Notes: generated by a model not told the origin, from the letters alone. DNA of 64,000 nucleotides from Saccharopolyspora hordei (GCF_013410345.1 NZ_JACCFJ010000001.1:4568501-4632500), one strand, 5' to 3'. Counted from the first letter of the stretch, positions 16,890 through 25,283 are shown. Program-made: numbers and translations.

Positions 16890-16990
16890 CTCTTCCACCG
16901 ACCTGAGGCCGGTCGACGGCACCGGGCTTGTCCAGGCAAGTTCCGTGATGACGACGCCGCCGCGAAGGAATACTCCCCTCCACTTGCCAA
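16881..16990 (-). ncRNA. yybP-ykoY-like manganese riboswitch aptamer upstream of terC
   Basis: Read on the minus strand, the leader holds GGGGAGTA (16978-16971), then GCGGCGTCGTCATCAC after a short arm, and at the 3' side a GC-rich hairpin followed by AAGAGACC (16894-16887). These blocks, in this order and just before a TerC/Alx-family gene, match the conserved parts of the yybP-ykoY Mn2+ riboswitch as known from E. coli alx and mntP. The ATG lies about 40 bases further on. I identified it by eye; a covariance-model search (Rfam yybP-ykoY family) would decide. Extents are approximate. Confidence 0.72.
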
Positions 16991-17312
16991 GATTGTCGCC
17001 GATGCGCGGCTCGCGGCACCAGTGGGGGTGGCCATGAGCAACGCACGTCACGCAGGGACCGTACGGCCAGGGCCCACCCTCGGCAAAGGGGAACGCCCGC
17101 ACATCCCCCCGACGGCGGCCGACGGGACCATTGCGTTTCCTCCGATCACCGCTATGATCACCGGCACCCGGCCGTGACCGGGACCGCACGCGGGGATGCG
17201 GCCACGACCCGACACCGGGCACGACGACGTGTCCGGTTGCTGTTTGGTCTCTGGTTCATAGCGTCTTGTCTTCGCACTCGTCTGGATCCGAACCGGTGCT
17301 GCCGTCTTCCCC
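16991..17312. other. Intergenic region between terC leader and hydrolase-ABC gene
   Basis: About 320 bases without a supportable gene. It must hold the terC promoter (minus strand) and any sequences upstream of the plus-strand fusion gene. A run near 17140-17160 (ATCACCGCTATGATCACCGG) contains a TATGAT-like hexamer and an ATCACCG direct repeat, but I cannot assign it to a gene. Confidence 0.4.
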
Positions 17313-17328
17313 TACTGTCGAAAACGTG
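17313..17328 (+). promoter_or_regulatory. Minus-10 box for a leaderless GTG start
   Basis: TACTGT (17313-17318) fits TANNNT and is followed after seven bases by GTG at 17326, the preferred start of the fusion gene. No ribosome binding site precedes that codon, so a leaderless transcript is the simplest reading. Confidence 0.45.
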
Positions 17329-20130
17329 TCCGCCTCCCGTCGCCGCCGCACGCGCCTCGTGCTGGCCGCGCTGTCCTGCATCGCCGTGGTGGTGATCACG
17401 GTCGTCCTCTGGGCCGGCGAGCAGCCGCCCCGAGCCGCGCCCGAGCCACCGCGCGAAGCGATGGTGGACGTGCTGGACGGACCGAACGACGACCAGCGGG
17501 TCCAGATCGACGTCACCCTCTACGCCCCGGCCGAGACGCCGGCGCCGGCGATCCTGCTCGCGCACGGGTTCGGCGGCAGCAAGGCGGACACCGCCGCGCA
17601 GGCGCGGGAACTGGTGCAGCGCGGCTTCACCGTGCTCACCTACTCCGCCCGCGGCTTCGGCCGCAGCACCGGCAAGATCGCGCTGAACGACCCGGACTAC
17701 GAGGTCAAGGACGCCCAGCAGCTGCTGGACTGGCTCGCCCGCCAGCCCGAGGTGTCCCGCGACGGCGACGGCGACCCGCGGGTCGGCGTCACCGGCGCCT
17801 CCTACGGCGGGGCGCTGAGCCTGCTGCTGGCCGGCAAGGACCCGCGGGTCGACGCGATCGCGCCGGTGATGACCTACAACGACCTCGGCCAGGCGCTGCT
17901 GCCCAACAACGCCAGCCGCAGCGCCGAGCCCGGCACGACCCCGGCCCGGGGCTCGTCGACCGACCACGGCGTGTTCAAGCAGGCGTGGGCCGGGATGCTG
18001 TTCGCCACCGGCAGCGCGCCGCGGGCCGCCGCACCCTCCGGGTCCGGTCCCGCCGGTGGCGCCACCGACCCCCAGGGACAGCCGCTGACCTGCGGCAACT
18101 TCACCGAGCAGGTGTGCGCCGCCTACAGCGAGGTGGCGCAGACCGGGCGAGCCGGGCGGGCGACGCTGGACCTGCTGGACCGGGTCTCGCCGAAGTCGGT
18201 CACCGCGGGCATCGACATCCCCACCCTGCTGGTGCAGGGCGAGCGGGACACCCTGTTCGGCCTCGACCAGGCCGACGCCAACGCCCGGCAGATCGCCGCG
18301 GCCGGCGGCAAGGTCAAGACGATCTGGTTCGCCGGGGGCCACGACGGCGGTCAACCGGGTCCCGAGCTGCGCCGGCAGATCGGCGACTGGTTCGCCGCGC
18401 ACCTCGGCGGGGTGGAACCGGTGCCCGACCCCGGTACGGGCTTCCTGTTCGACATCGCCGGGCGGCCGCAGCGCAACGGCGAGATCCCGGTCCGCACCAT
18501 CACCGCCGAGGCCTACCCGGGGGTGGCGGGCACCGAGCGCACCCCGCGCTTCTCGCTCGGCCTGCACGGGCCGCCCACCGAGGTGGTCAACCCGCCCGGC
18601 GGCAGCCCGGCGACGACCAGTTCCCTGCCCGGTGCCGGGCAGGTGCTCGACGCGGCGGGCAGCCTCGGCCAGTCGCTGGCGCGGGACCTGCCCGGGCAGA
18701 CGGCGGTGTTCCGCACCGACCCGCTGGAGAGCCAGCTGCTGATCTCCGGCACCCCCCGGACCCGGCTGTCGGTGGCCTCGGTGCCGGGCCAGCCCAGCAC
18801 CGGCAGCGCGGTGCTGTTCGCCAAGCTCTACGACGTCGACCCCGAGCAGAAGCGCACGCTGCTCGGCAACGCGGTCGCCCCGATGCACGTCACGGGCCTG
18901 CCGCCGGACGGGACGCCGGTCGAGGTCGACGTCACGCTGCCCGGCGTGGTGCACCCGCTGGAGGCCGGGCACCGCCTGGAGCTGGCCGTGACCACCACCG
19001 ACCAGGCCTACGCGGTGCCGCGGGAACCCGCCGTGCACCTGGTCGGGCTGGCCGGGGACGGCTCGGTGTCGGTGCCCTCGGTGCACGGGACGGCGACCAG
19101 CGGTCAGGAGGTCCCGGTCGCACCGCTGGTGGGCATCGGGGTGCTGGCCGGTCTGGTGCTGCTCGCCTGGGTGATCTCGCGGATCCGGCGCGGCACCGCC
19201 GACGCCCCCGACCCGCTGCTGGCCGACACGCCGCTGGTGATCGCCGGGCTGACCAAGTCGTACCCGGACAAGCCGGCCGCCGTGCAGGAGCTGTCCATGC
19301 GGGTGGAGCGCGGCCAGATCGTCGGCCTGCTCGGCCCCAACGGAGCGGGCAAGACCACCACGCTGCGCATGCTGCTGGGGCTGCTGCGGCCGAGCAGCGG
19401 CCAGATCCGCGTCTTCGGGCACCGGCTGGTGCCCGGGGCGCCGGTGCTGTCGCGGGTCGGCGCGCTGGTGGAGTCCCCGGGCTTCCTGCCGCACCTGTCA
19501 GGTGTGGACAACCTCCGGTACTACTGGGCGGCGACCGGGCGGCCCATGCTGCAGGCCCGCTTCGACGAGGTCCTGCAGATCGCCGGGCTGGGCAGCGCCG
19601 CGCACCGCCGCGTCCGCGGCTACAGCCAGGGCATGAAGCAGCGGCTGGCGATCGCCCAGGCGATGCTCGGGCTGCCCGAGCTGCTCGTGCTCGACGAACC
19701 GACCAACGGGCTGGACCCGCCGCAGATCCACCAGATGCGCGAGATCCTGCACCGCTACGCCGCCACCGGGCGGTCCGTGCTGGTGTCCAGCCACCTGCTC
19801 GCCGAGGTGGAGCAGACCTGCACGCACGTGGTGGTGATGCACAACGGGCGGCTGGTGACCAGTGGCAGCGTGGCCGACATCGCGGCCGTCGACGGGGCGG
19901 CGACCTTCCGGGTCGACCAGCCGCAGCAGGCCGCCGCGGCGCTGCGCACCATCGAGGGGCTCGGCCAGGTGGAGGTCGACGGTGACCTGGTGCACGCCGA
20001 CCTGGCGGGGCACACCGCCGCCATCGCGGTCAACGTGCTCGTCGACGCCGGGATCGCGGTGCACCGGGTCGGACCGCGCCGCCGGTTGGAGGACGCCTTC
20101 TTGCAGCTGGTCGGAGAGGAGAACCGGTGA
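17326..20130 (+). CDS. Membrane-tethered alpha/beta hydrolase fused to an ABC-transporter ATPase
   Basis: Single protein of about 934 residues with three parts. A first membrane helix (about residues 11-30, LVLAALSCIAVVVITVVLWA) leads into an alpha/beta hydrolase with LLAHGFGGS and nucleophile Ser159 in GASYGG, followed by a CocE/X-prolyl-peptidase-like C-terminal domain. A second helix (about 600-622, LVGIGVLAGLVLLAWVISRI) precedes a full ABC ATPase: Walker A GPNGAGKT with Lys676, signature YSQGMKQRLA, Walker B LLVLDEPTNGLDP. With N-terminus inside, the hydrolase lies outside the membrane and the ATPase inside. The GTG at 17326 is preferred over TTG at 17266 because a TACTGT minus-10 lies between them. 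The next gene, overlapping by GTGA, encodes the permease. Similar fusions occur in actinobacteria; the exported or hydrolysed substrate is unknown. Confidence 0.85.
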   Translation: MSASRRRRTRLVLAALSCIAVVVITVVLWAGEQPPRAAPEPPREAMVDVLDGPNDDQRVQIDVTLYAPAETPAPAILLAHGFGGSKADTAAQARELVQRGFTVLTYSARGFGRSTGKIALNDPDYEVKDAQQLLDWLARQPEVSRDGDGDPRVGVTGASYGGALSLLLAGKDPRVDAIAPVMTYNDLGQALLPNNASRSAEPGTTPARGSSTDHGVFKQAWAGMLFATGSAPRAAAPSGSGPAGGATDPQGQPLTCGNFTEQVCAAYSEVAQTGRAGRATLDLLDRVSPKSVTAGIDIPTLLVQGERDTLFGLDQADANARQIAAAGGKVKTIWFAGGHDGGQPGPELRRQIGDWFAAHLGGVEPVPDPGTGFLFDIAGRPQRNGEIPVRTITAEAYPGVAGTERTPRFSLGLHGPPTEVVNPPGGSPATTSSLPGAGQVLDAAGSLGQSLARDLPGQTAVFRTDPLESQLLISGTPRTRLSVASVPGQPSTGSAVLFAKLYDVDPEQKRTLLGNAVAPMHVTGLPPDGTPVEVDVTLPGVVHPLEAGHRLELAVTTTDQAYAVPREPAVHLVGLAGDGSVSVPSVHGTATSGQEVPVAPLVGIGVLAGLVLLAWVISRIRRGTADAPDPLLADTPLVIAGLTKSYPDKPAAVQELSMRVERGQIVGLLGPNGAGKTTTLRMLLGLLRPSSGQIRVFGHRLVPGAPVLSRVGALVESPGFLPHLSGVDNLRYYWAATGRPMLQARFDEVLQIAGLGSAAHRRVRGYSQGMKQRLAIAQAMLGLPELLVLDEPTNGLDPPQIHQMREILHRYAATGRSVLVSSHLLAEVEQTCTHVVVMHNGRLVTSGSVADIAAVDGAATFRVDQPQQAAAALRTIEGLGQVEVDGDLVHADLAGHTAAIAVNVLVDAGIAVHRVGPRRRLEDAFLQLVGEENR

Positions 20131-21056
20131 CCGACGAGCCGCAGCCCGTCGCCAAGGTCGGGCAGCTGGACACCACCGAGACCGCGGTGGTGCGCTCGGG
20201 GCGCAGCCACGCGGTGCAGCCGGACGGCGGCGTCGAGGGCTACCGGGCGGAGCGGACGCTGCCGGTGCGGGTGGAGCTGGCCCGCCAGCTGCGCCGCCGC
20301 CGCACCCGGCTGACGCTGGGCTTCCTGGTCGTGCTGCCGGTGGTGCTGCTGCTGTCGTTCGAGATCGGTGACGCGGGCAGCCGGGGCCGGACCTTCGCCG
20401 ACATGGCCACCGCGAGCGGTCTGAACTTCGCGGTGTTCACCCTGTTCGCCTCGACGAGCTTCCTGCTGGTCGTGGTGGTGGCGTTGTTCTTCGGTGACAC
20501 CGTGGCCAGCGAGGCGTCCTGGTCCAGCCTGAAGTACTTGCTGGCGGCGCCGGTACCGCGCGTGCGGCTGCTGCGGCAGAAGGCCGTCGTCGCCGGGCTG
20601 CTCTCGGTGTTCGGGCTGGCGCTGCTGACCGCGATCTCGCTCGGCGTGGGCGTGCTCTGGTACGGCGCGGGGCACATGGTGACGACCACGGGCGAATCGG
20701 TGCCCTTCCCGGCCGGCGTCGCGAGCCTGGCGGCGGCCACCGCGTACCTGGCCGTGCACCTGAGCTGGATCGCGGGTCTGGCGCTGTGGCTGAGCGTGAG
20801 CACCGACGCCCCGCTGGGCGCGGTCGGCGGGGCGGTCCTGGTGTCGATCCTGTCGGAGATCCTGGACCAGATCACCGCGTTGGGGAGCCTGCGCACCTAC
20901 CTGCCGACGCACTACTCCACCGCGTACGCCGACCTCCTCGGCGCGGAGGCGGACTGGACGGAGGTCGCGCACGGGGCCTTCTCCGCGCTGGCCTACGCGA
21001 CGCTGTTCGTGGTCCTGGCGGTCTGGCGGTTCCAGCGCAAGGACATCACCAGCTGA
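20127..21056 (+). CDS. ABC-2-type transporter permease
   Basis: Membrane protein of 309 residues with a cytoplasmic N-terminal stretch of about 55 residues and six hydrophobic segments (TLGFLVVLPVVLLLSFEIGD, FLLVVVVALFFGDTVASEAS, and later pairs), typical of ABC-2 permeases. The segment SEASWSSLKYLLAAPVPRVR corresponds to the cytoplasmic coupling loop. It starts at GTG 20127, overlapping the ATPase stop by four bases, behind GGAGAGGAG. It therefore forms the transmembrane half of the transporter whose ATPase is fused to a hydrolase. The dimer would pair two copies of each. Export direction is assumed from the ABC-2 family. Confidence 0.88.
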   Translation: MTDEPQPVAKVGQLDTTETAVVRSGRSHAVQPDGGVEGYRAERTLPVRVELARQLRRRRTRLTLGFLVVLPVVLLLSFEIGDAGSRGRTFADMATASGLNFAVFTLFASTSFLLVVVVALFFGDTVASEASWSSLKYLLAAPVPRVRLLRQKAVVAGLLSVFGLALLTAISLGVGVLWYGAGHMVTTTGESVPFPAGVASLAAATAYLAVHLSWIAGLALWLSVSTDAPLGAVGGAVLVSILSEILDQITALGSLRTYLPTHYSTAYADLLGAEADWTEVAHGAFSALAYATLFVVLAVWRFQRKDITS

Positions 21057-21491
21057 TCAGGCACGGTCCCGGACTGCGACCATCGATCGGTTTGTCCAAA
21101 ATCACCCGAACGGTCCAACGCATGATCGCGCCCGGTCGCCGGAGGAGGGCCGTTCGCACAGGTCAACTGCCCGTTCCGGGGGAGCACAGGACCGCACCAC
21201 CCGCCCGGTGGCGCCCACGCCGCGCGCGGCGCGACCGTCGGCACCCGTCGCGGTCGTTTTCCGCGCACACGCTGGGAATTCTGCCCACGCACGCGGCCCT
21301 CTGCACCGATTCCGCAGGCCAGCCAGGAACTTCCTGGGTGCGCAACACCCTCACTACTGGGACTCCCCCGAGGTCGCTAGGATCAGCCGGGTGCTCAAGT
21401 TGATCAACAACTGAACAACACCAGTAGTCCCGCGGCGACGCCCCGACCCCGGCCCTCGCGCCCGTCGCCGACCCCCCGACCAAGGACGCTG
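21057..21491 (+). other. Conservon upstream region with promoter and inverted repeats
   Basis: 435 bases without a gene. TAGGAT at 21378-21383 is a good minus-10, giving a leader of about 100 bases. Downstream lies a perfect 10-bp palindrome GTTGATCAAC (21399-21408). The octamer ACTACTGG (21353-21360) and its complement CCAGTAGT (21421-21428) flank both. These could be operator sites or form an mRNA hairpin. The first 250 bases show nothing I can name. Confidence 0.5.
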
Positions 21492-23291
21492 ATGTCTGAA
21501 CATCCTCATACCGCATCGGAGCCCGAGCGGTTATCCGCTCCGTCGCCCGGTGCGGACGAAGACCTGCGGCCCGAGCTGCAACGCATGGTCATGCTCCCGC
21601 TGGCCGTGATGGCCGTGCTGGGGATCGCCGCGGCGATCGTGCTGGCCATCGACCTCCCCGTCGAGGCGAACTACGCAGTGCTCGGCGTCGGGGGCATCGC
21701 CTGCACCACCCTCCTCGTCCTCGCCTTCCGCAAGGCGACCGCCACGGCCACCGAGCTCAACGAGCGGGTCGAGGACTCCTCCCGGGACGTGCAGCGGGCC
21801 CTCGAGGAGACCGCGCGCCGCGAGCGGCAGTGGATCGACGTGCTGCGCCGCGAGATCACCCAGGGACGCGAAGAACTCCCGCAGCTGGTGGAACGGGTGC
21901 AGGCGGGCGAGCAGCCCGCGCCGACGTGGCCCACCGGAGAACCCGGACCGTCCTCCGACCCCTTCGAGCTGCTGGCGCACGACATCCGGCAGGCGCAGGC
22001 CGCCGCCGAGTTCGCCGTGGTGCGCATGCACCAGTTCGCCGAGAGCGGCGCGGCCGGTGACCCGAGCGTGGCGGTGTTCGCCAACATCGCCCGCCGCGTG
22101 CAGTCGCTGGCGCACCGCGCCATCCAGCGGCTCGACGACCTCGAGCAGCGCGTCGAGGACCCGGACCTGCTCAAGGGCCTGTTCGCGGTCGACCACCTGG
22201 TCACCGGGGTCCGCAGGCAGGCGGAGAGCCTCGCGGTGCTGGGCGGCTCGATGCCGCGGCGCCAGTGGAGCAAGCCGGTCGCGATGTACACCGTGCTGCG
22301 CTCGGCGGTCGCCGAGGTCGAGCACTACGCCCGCGTGAAGGTGATCCCGCCGGTCGACGGCACGCTGCACGGCCACGCGGTCGCCGACGTCATCCACCTG
22401 GTCGCCGAGCTCGTCGAGAACGCGACCTCCTTCTCCGAGCCCGACACCCAGGTCACGGTGAGCACCCAGCGGGTGACCGCGGGTCTGGCCATCGACATCC
22501 GGGACCGCGGGCTCGGCATCGGGACGGCCGACCGCGCCGCGCTGAACCAGCTGCTCGCCGACCCGGGCGCGGTCGACCGCGACGAGCGCCTCAAAGACGG
22601 CCGGATCGGCCTGTACGTGGTCGCGCAGCTCAGCCAGCGCCACCAGGTCGCCGTCGAGCTCGAGAACAACATGTACGGCGGAACGGACGCCCACGTGGTG
22701 ATCCCCAACAAGCTGCTCGGCGAGGACGACGGCACCGAGCCGGAGAAGTCCCCCGTCGACGCCATCGTCGCCCCGGAGCCCGCTCCGCAGCCGGAGCCGG
22801 CCGCCGAGCTCGAACCGGCCGCGTCCGAACCGGCCACCCGCGCCACGCCGGCGCGGACCTTCGAGGCCTGGCCGTCGCCGGAACCCGTCGCCGCGCCCGA
22901 GAACGGCACCCGCCGCGGTGTCCACCGCGCACCCGTGGAAAGCCTGTCCGGCGCCAACGGGAACGGGACGCGGGGCTACGGGAGGCACTCCGGCACCGTC
23001 CCCACTCCGTCCACTCCAGACTCGACCGCGCAGTTCTCCACCGCGCAGTTCCCGAGCGAGCAGGGTCACACCGGGCAGTTCCCCGGGGAGAAGGTTCTCA
23101 ACGACGAGAAGCGCCCGCCGCTGCCCCGGCGCGACCGCACCAAGAGCTACGTCGCGCCGCAGCTCGCTGGAGGCGGCTCGCAGGCCGACAACACACCACG
23201 GGGTGGCCCCAACCCCGGCTTGTGGGCGGCCTATCGGCAGGGCGTCGAGGGCGGCAGCTCCGACAGCCGTCCCGACGACCGCGCCGTGTGA
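21492..23291 (+). CDS. cvnA: Conservon histidine-kinase-like protein CvnA
   Basis: First gene of a conservon, the actinobacterial four-gene unit that resembles a membrane-anchored, G-protein-coupled sensor. The 599-residue product has two N-terminal membrane helices (MVMLPLAVMAVLGIAAAIVL and ANYAVLGVGGIACTTLLVLA), a coiled-coil-like stretch and an ATPase domain with N-box VAELVENATSFSEP and G1-box IRDRGLGIG. The region corresponding to the phospho-acceptor helix lacks a clear H-box. The last 180 residues are Pro/Glu-rich and probably disordered. Codon 14 is TTA (21531-21533), rare here, which may place the conservon under bldA-type control. AAGGA precedes the ATG by five bases. The neighbours cvnB, cvnC and cvnD follow in canonical order. 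Confidence 0.9.
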   Translation: MSEHPHTASEPERLSAPSPGADEDLRPELQRMVMLPLAVMAVLGIAAAIVLAIDLPVEANYAVLGVGGIACTTLLVLAFRKATATATELNERVEDSSRDVQRALEETARRERQWIDVLRREITQGREELPQLVERVQAGEQPAPTWPTGEPGPSSDPFELLAHDIRQAQAAAEFAVVRMHQFAESGAAGDPSVAVFANIARRVQSLAHRAIQRLDDLEQRVEDPDLLKGLFAVDHLVTGVRRQAESLAVLGGSMPRRQWSKPVAMYTVLRSAVAEVEHYARVKVIPPVDGTLHGHAVADVIHLVAELVENATSFSEPDTQVTVSTQRVTAGLAIDIRDRGLGIGTADRAALNQLLADPGAVDRDERLKDGRIGLYVVAQLSQRHQVAVELENNMYGGTDAHVVIPNKLLGEDDGTEPEKSPVDAIVAPEPAPQPEPAAELEPAASEPATRATPARTFEAWPSPEPVAAPENGTRRGVHRAPVESLSGANGNGTRGYGRHSGTVPTPSTPDSTAQFSTAQFPSEQGHTGQFPGEKVLNDEKRPPLPRRDRTKSYVAPQLAGGGSQADNTPRGGPNPGLWAAYRQGVEGGSSDSRPDDRAV

Positions 23292-23339
23292 TCCGCCCGC
23301 ACGTTCCCTCTCCCCTGCATCCCAAGGAGTTCTCGAACC

Positions 23340-23777
23340 ATGGCCAATGAGGTGCCCGGTTCCACATCGGACCTGAGCTGGCTGCTCGCCGACCTCGTGC
23401 GACGGGTCCCGCACACCCGCTGCGCGCTGCTGGCGTCCTCGGACGGGCTGCGCCGCTACCACCACGGGCTGGAGGCTGACGAGGCCGACGCGCTGGCCGC
23501 CTGGGCGGCCGCGCAGTGCTCGCTGGCCCGCAACGGCGGGCAGCGCTTCGGCTCGGGCGGCGGAGTGCGCCAGGTGGTGGCGGAGTTCGACGACGTGATC
23601 TTCTTCGTCTCCGCGGCCGGACCGGGCGCGGTGCTCGTCGTGGTGGCCACCCCGGAGGCCGACGCCGCCGTGCTGGGCTACGAGATCGCCCAGCTGGTCA
23701 AGCGGGTGCCGTCGCACCTCAGCACGGCGTCGCGGCAGCCCGCGGCTGCCCGGAGTTCCGGCGACCTGGGCAGGTGA
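23340..23777 (+). CDS. cvnB: Roadblock/LC7-domain protein CvnB
   Basis: Small roadblock/longin-like protein of 145 residues, a single alpha-beta domain (LSWLLADLVRRVPHTRCALL, SSDGLRRYHHG, later VLVVVATPEADAAVLGYEIA). Such domains are regulators or scaffolds of small GTPases (MglB-like) and in conservons associate with the CvnD GTPase. AAGGAG stands 11 bases before the ATG. It is 48 bases after cvnA and two bases before cvnC, within one operon. Biochemical role in this species is inferred from the conservon literature in Streptomyces. Confidence 0.92.
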   Translation: MANEVPGSTSDLSWLLADLVRRVPHTRCALLASSDGLRRYHHGLEADEADALAAWAAAQCSLARNGGQRFGSGGGVRQVVAEFDDVIFFVSAAGPGAVLVVVATPEADAAVLGYEIAQLVKRVPSHLSTASRQPAAARSSGDLGR

Positions 23778-23779
23778 GC

Positions 23780-24139
23780 ATGTCGAGACCGCCGGAGAAG
23801 ATGTGGGTGGACGGCGAGGCCGGCCCCCTGCTGCGGCCGTACTCGCTCACCAACGGCCGGACCAAGCCGTCCACCGCGCTGTCGCTGCAGTCTCTGGTGC
23901 GCTCGACCGGTCGCGTCTCCCCGGACCGGGTGGAACCGACGCACGCGAAGATGCTGGAGCTCTGCCGGGTCGCCACCTCGGTCGCCGAGGTCTCCGCCCA
24001 CCTGCGGCAGCCAGCCGTGGTCACCAAGGTACTGCTGTCCGACCTCATCGACTGGGGCGCGGTCACCACGCGCGTGCCGACCGAGATGCCGGACCGAGAA
24101 CAACTGGAGGCGTTGCTGCATGGTCTCCGACAGCTCTGA
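23780..24139 (+). CDS. cvnC: DUF742 protein CvnC
   Basis: DUF742-family protein of 119 residues, present in every conservon. The family opening RPYSLTNGRTKPS is visible near residue 20, and a winged-helix-like middle (MLELCRVATSVAEVSAHLRQ, LIDWGAV) follows. It starts at ATG 23780, two bases after the cvnB stop, and its last 20 bases overlap the start of cvnD, so the two are probably translationally coupled. The molecular function of DUF742 is not established; it is thought to join CvnA, B and D in a membrane complex. Confidence 0.92.
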   Translation: MSRPPEKMWVDGEAGPLLRPYSLTNGRTKPSTALSLQSLVRSTGRVSPDRVEPTHAKMLELCRVATSVAEVSAHLRQPAVVTKVLLSDLIDWGAVTTRVPTEMPDREQLEALLHGLRQL

Positions 24140-24692
24140 GCTGTTCCCGACCGCATTCAAGTTCCTGATCGCGGGCGGGTTCGGGGTCGGGAAGACCACG
24201 TTCGTCCGGTCGGTCAGCGAGATCGAACCGCTCACCACCGAGGAGACCCTCACCGTCGCCAGCATCGGCACCGACGACCTGTCGGGCGTCGGTGACAAGA
24301 CCACGACCACCGTGGCCATGGACTTCGGGCGGATCACGTTCGACCCGCAGAACATCGTGCTGTTCCTCTTCGGCACGCCCGGCCAGGAGCGGTTCTGGTT
24401 CATGTGGGAGGACCTGGTGCGCGGCGCGCTCGGTGCCGTGGTCCTGGCCGACACCCGGCGATTGGAGGACTGCTTCGCCGCCGTCGAGTTCTTCGAGCAG
24501 CGCGGCATCGACTTCGTCGTCGCGGTCAACCAGTTCGACGGCAGCTACTACTACCGCCCCGAGGAGGTGCGGGAGGCGCTGGACATCAAGCCGCACATCC
24601 CGGTCGTGATGTGCGACGCGCGCGACCGCCGCTCGGCGGCCTCGGTGCTCGTCCAGCTGACCGAGCACGTCCTCACCTCCCGTCCACTGTAG
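24120..24692 (+). CDS. cvnD: Ras-like GTPase CvnD
   Basis: GTP-binding protein of 190 residues, the effector switch of the conservon. It has the P-loop GGFGVGKTTFV, the switch-II motif in the form FGTPGQERFWF (the Asp of DxxGQ is replaced by Gly, normal for this ATP/GTP-binding family) and the base-recognition element NQFD in place of NKxD. The ATG at 24120 lies within the end of cvnC. It would cycle under the control of CvnB and CvnA; targets are unknown. A GAF-domain gene follows 26 bases later, taking the place where other conservons carry a cytochrome P450 or other effector. Confidence 0.93.
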   Translation: MVSDSSELFPTAFKFLIAGGFGVGKTTFVRSVSEIEPLTTEETLTVASIGTDDLSGVGDKTTTTVAMDFGRITFDPQNIVLFLFGTPGQERFWFMWEDLVRGALGAVVLADTRRLEDCFAAVEFFEQRGIDFVVAVNQFDGSYYYRPEEVREALDIKPHIPVVMCDARDRRSAASVLVQLTEHVLTSRPL

Positions 24693-24718
24693 AATCCGAT
24701 GGAACCTGGAGCCTCCTC

Positions 24719-25270
24719 ATGACCACCTTCGACGACGCCGGCAACCGGCACCTGACCCCGGTGGACAAGCACGCGGCGGAACGCGCGGCGCGGTTGCGGC
24801 AGCTGGGGTTGGGCGAGAAGGCCGAGCCGGAGTTCGACGCGTTCGCGCAGCGGGTCGCGCAAGCCCTGGGCGTGCCCAACGCGATGGTCAACTTCATCAG
24901 CGACTCGCGCCAGTACCTCAGCGGTCTGTACTCCTCGGTGGGCGCGGACGCCGCGCCCGACACCGACCCGCGCACGGCCCCGATGGAGACCGGCTACTGC
25001 CCGCACGTGATCGCGCGCGGCATGGCGCTGGTGCTCGAGGACGTCTGCGACTACCCGCGGTTCGCGGGCAACGACGTCGTGGACCGGATGAACGTCCGCT
25101 CCTACCTCGGCGCGCCGCTCATCGACCGCACCGGGATCGCCCTGGGCACCGTCTGCGTGATCGACAGCGAACCGCGCCCGTGGGGTCGCGAGGGCCTCAA
25201 CGTGATCAAGACGCTCGCCGCGGAGGGCGTGGAGCTGATCCACCGGCGCGAACGCGAGATCCTCGGCTGA
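24719..25270 (+). CDS. GAF-domain protein attached to the conservon
   Basis: Protein of 183 residues made almost entirely of one GAF domain: EFDAFAQRVAQALGVPNAMV, YCPHVIARGMALVLEDVCDY, then SYLGAPLIDRTGIALGTVCV. The Cys-Pro-His in GYCPHV and the Cys in DVCDYPRF could bind a ligand or sense redox state. There is no output domain. The ATG at 24719 follows TGGAG by seven bases. Coming 26 bases after cvnD, on the same strand and before a terminator-like hairpin, it is likely the fifth gene of the operon and may provide a soluble sensing module for the CvnA complex. That link is inference from position. Confidence 0.85.
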   Translation: MTTFDDAGNRHLTPVDKHAAERAARLRQLGLGEKAEPEFDAFAQRVAQALGVPNAMVNFISDSRQYLSGLYSSVGADAAPDTDPRTAPMETGYCPHVIARGMALVLEDVCDYPRFAGNDVVDRMNVRSYLGAPLIDRTGIALGTVCVIDSEPRPWGREGLNVIKTLAAEGVELIHRREREILG

Positions 25271-25283
25271 CCCACGCACGGAG

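Noticed and set aside
17158-19494. Minus-strand open frame of 778 codons opposite the hydrolase-ABC fusion
   Set aside because: Shadow of a well-supported plus-strand gene; product is composed of Gly/Arg/His-rich sequence.
21391-21414. Seven-codon leader peptide (VLKLINN) after the cvnA promoter
   Set aside because: Starts very near the expected transcription start and lacks the codon runs that an attenuator would need; the bases are better explained by the GTTGATCAAC palindrome.
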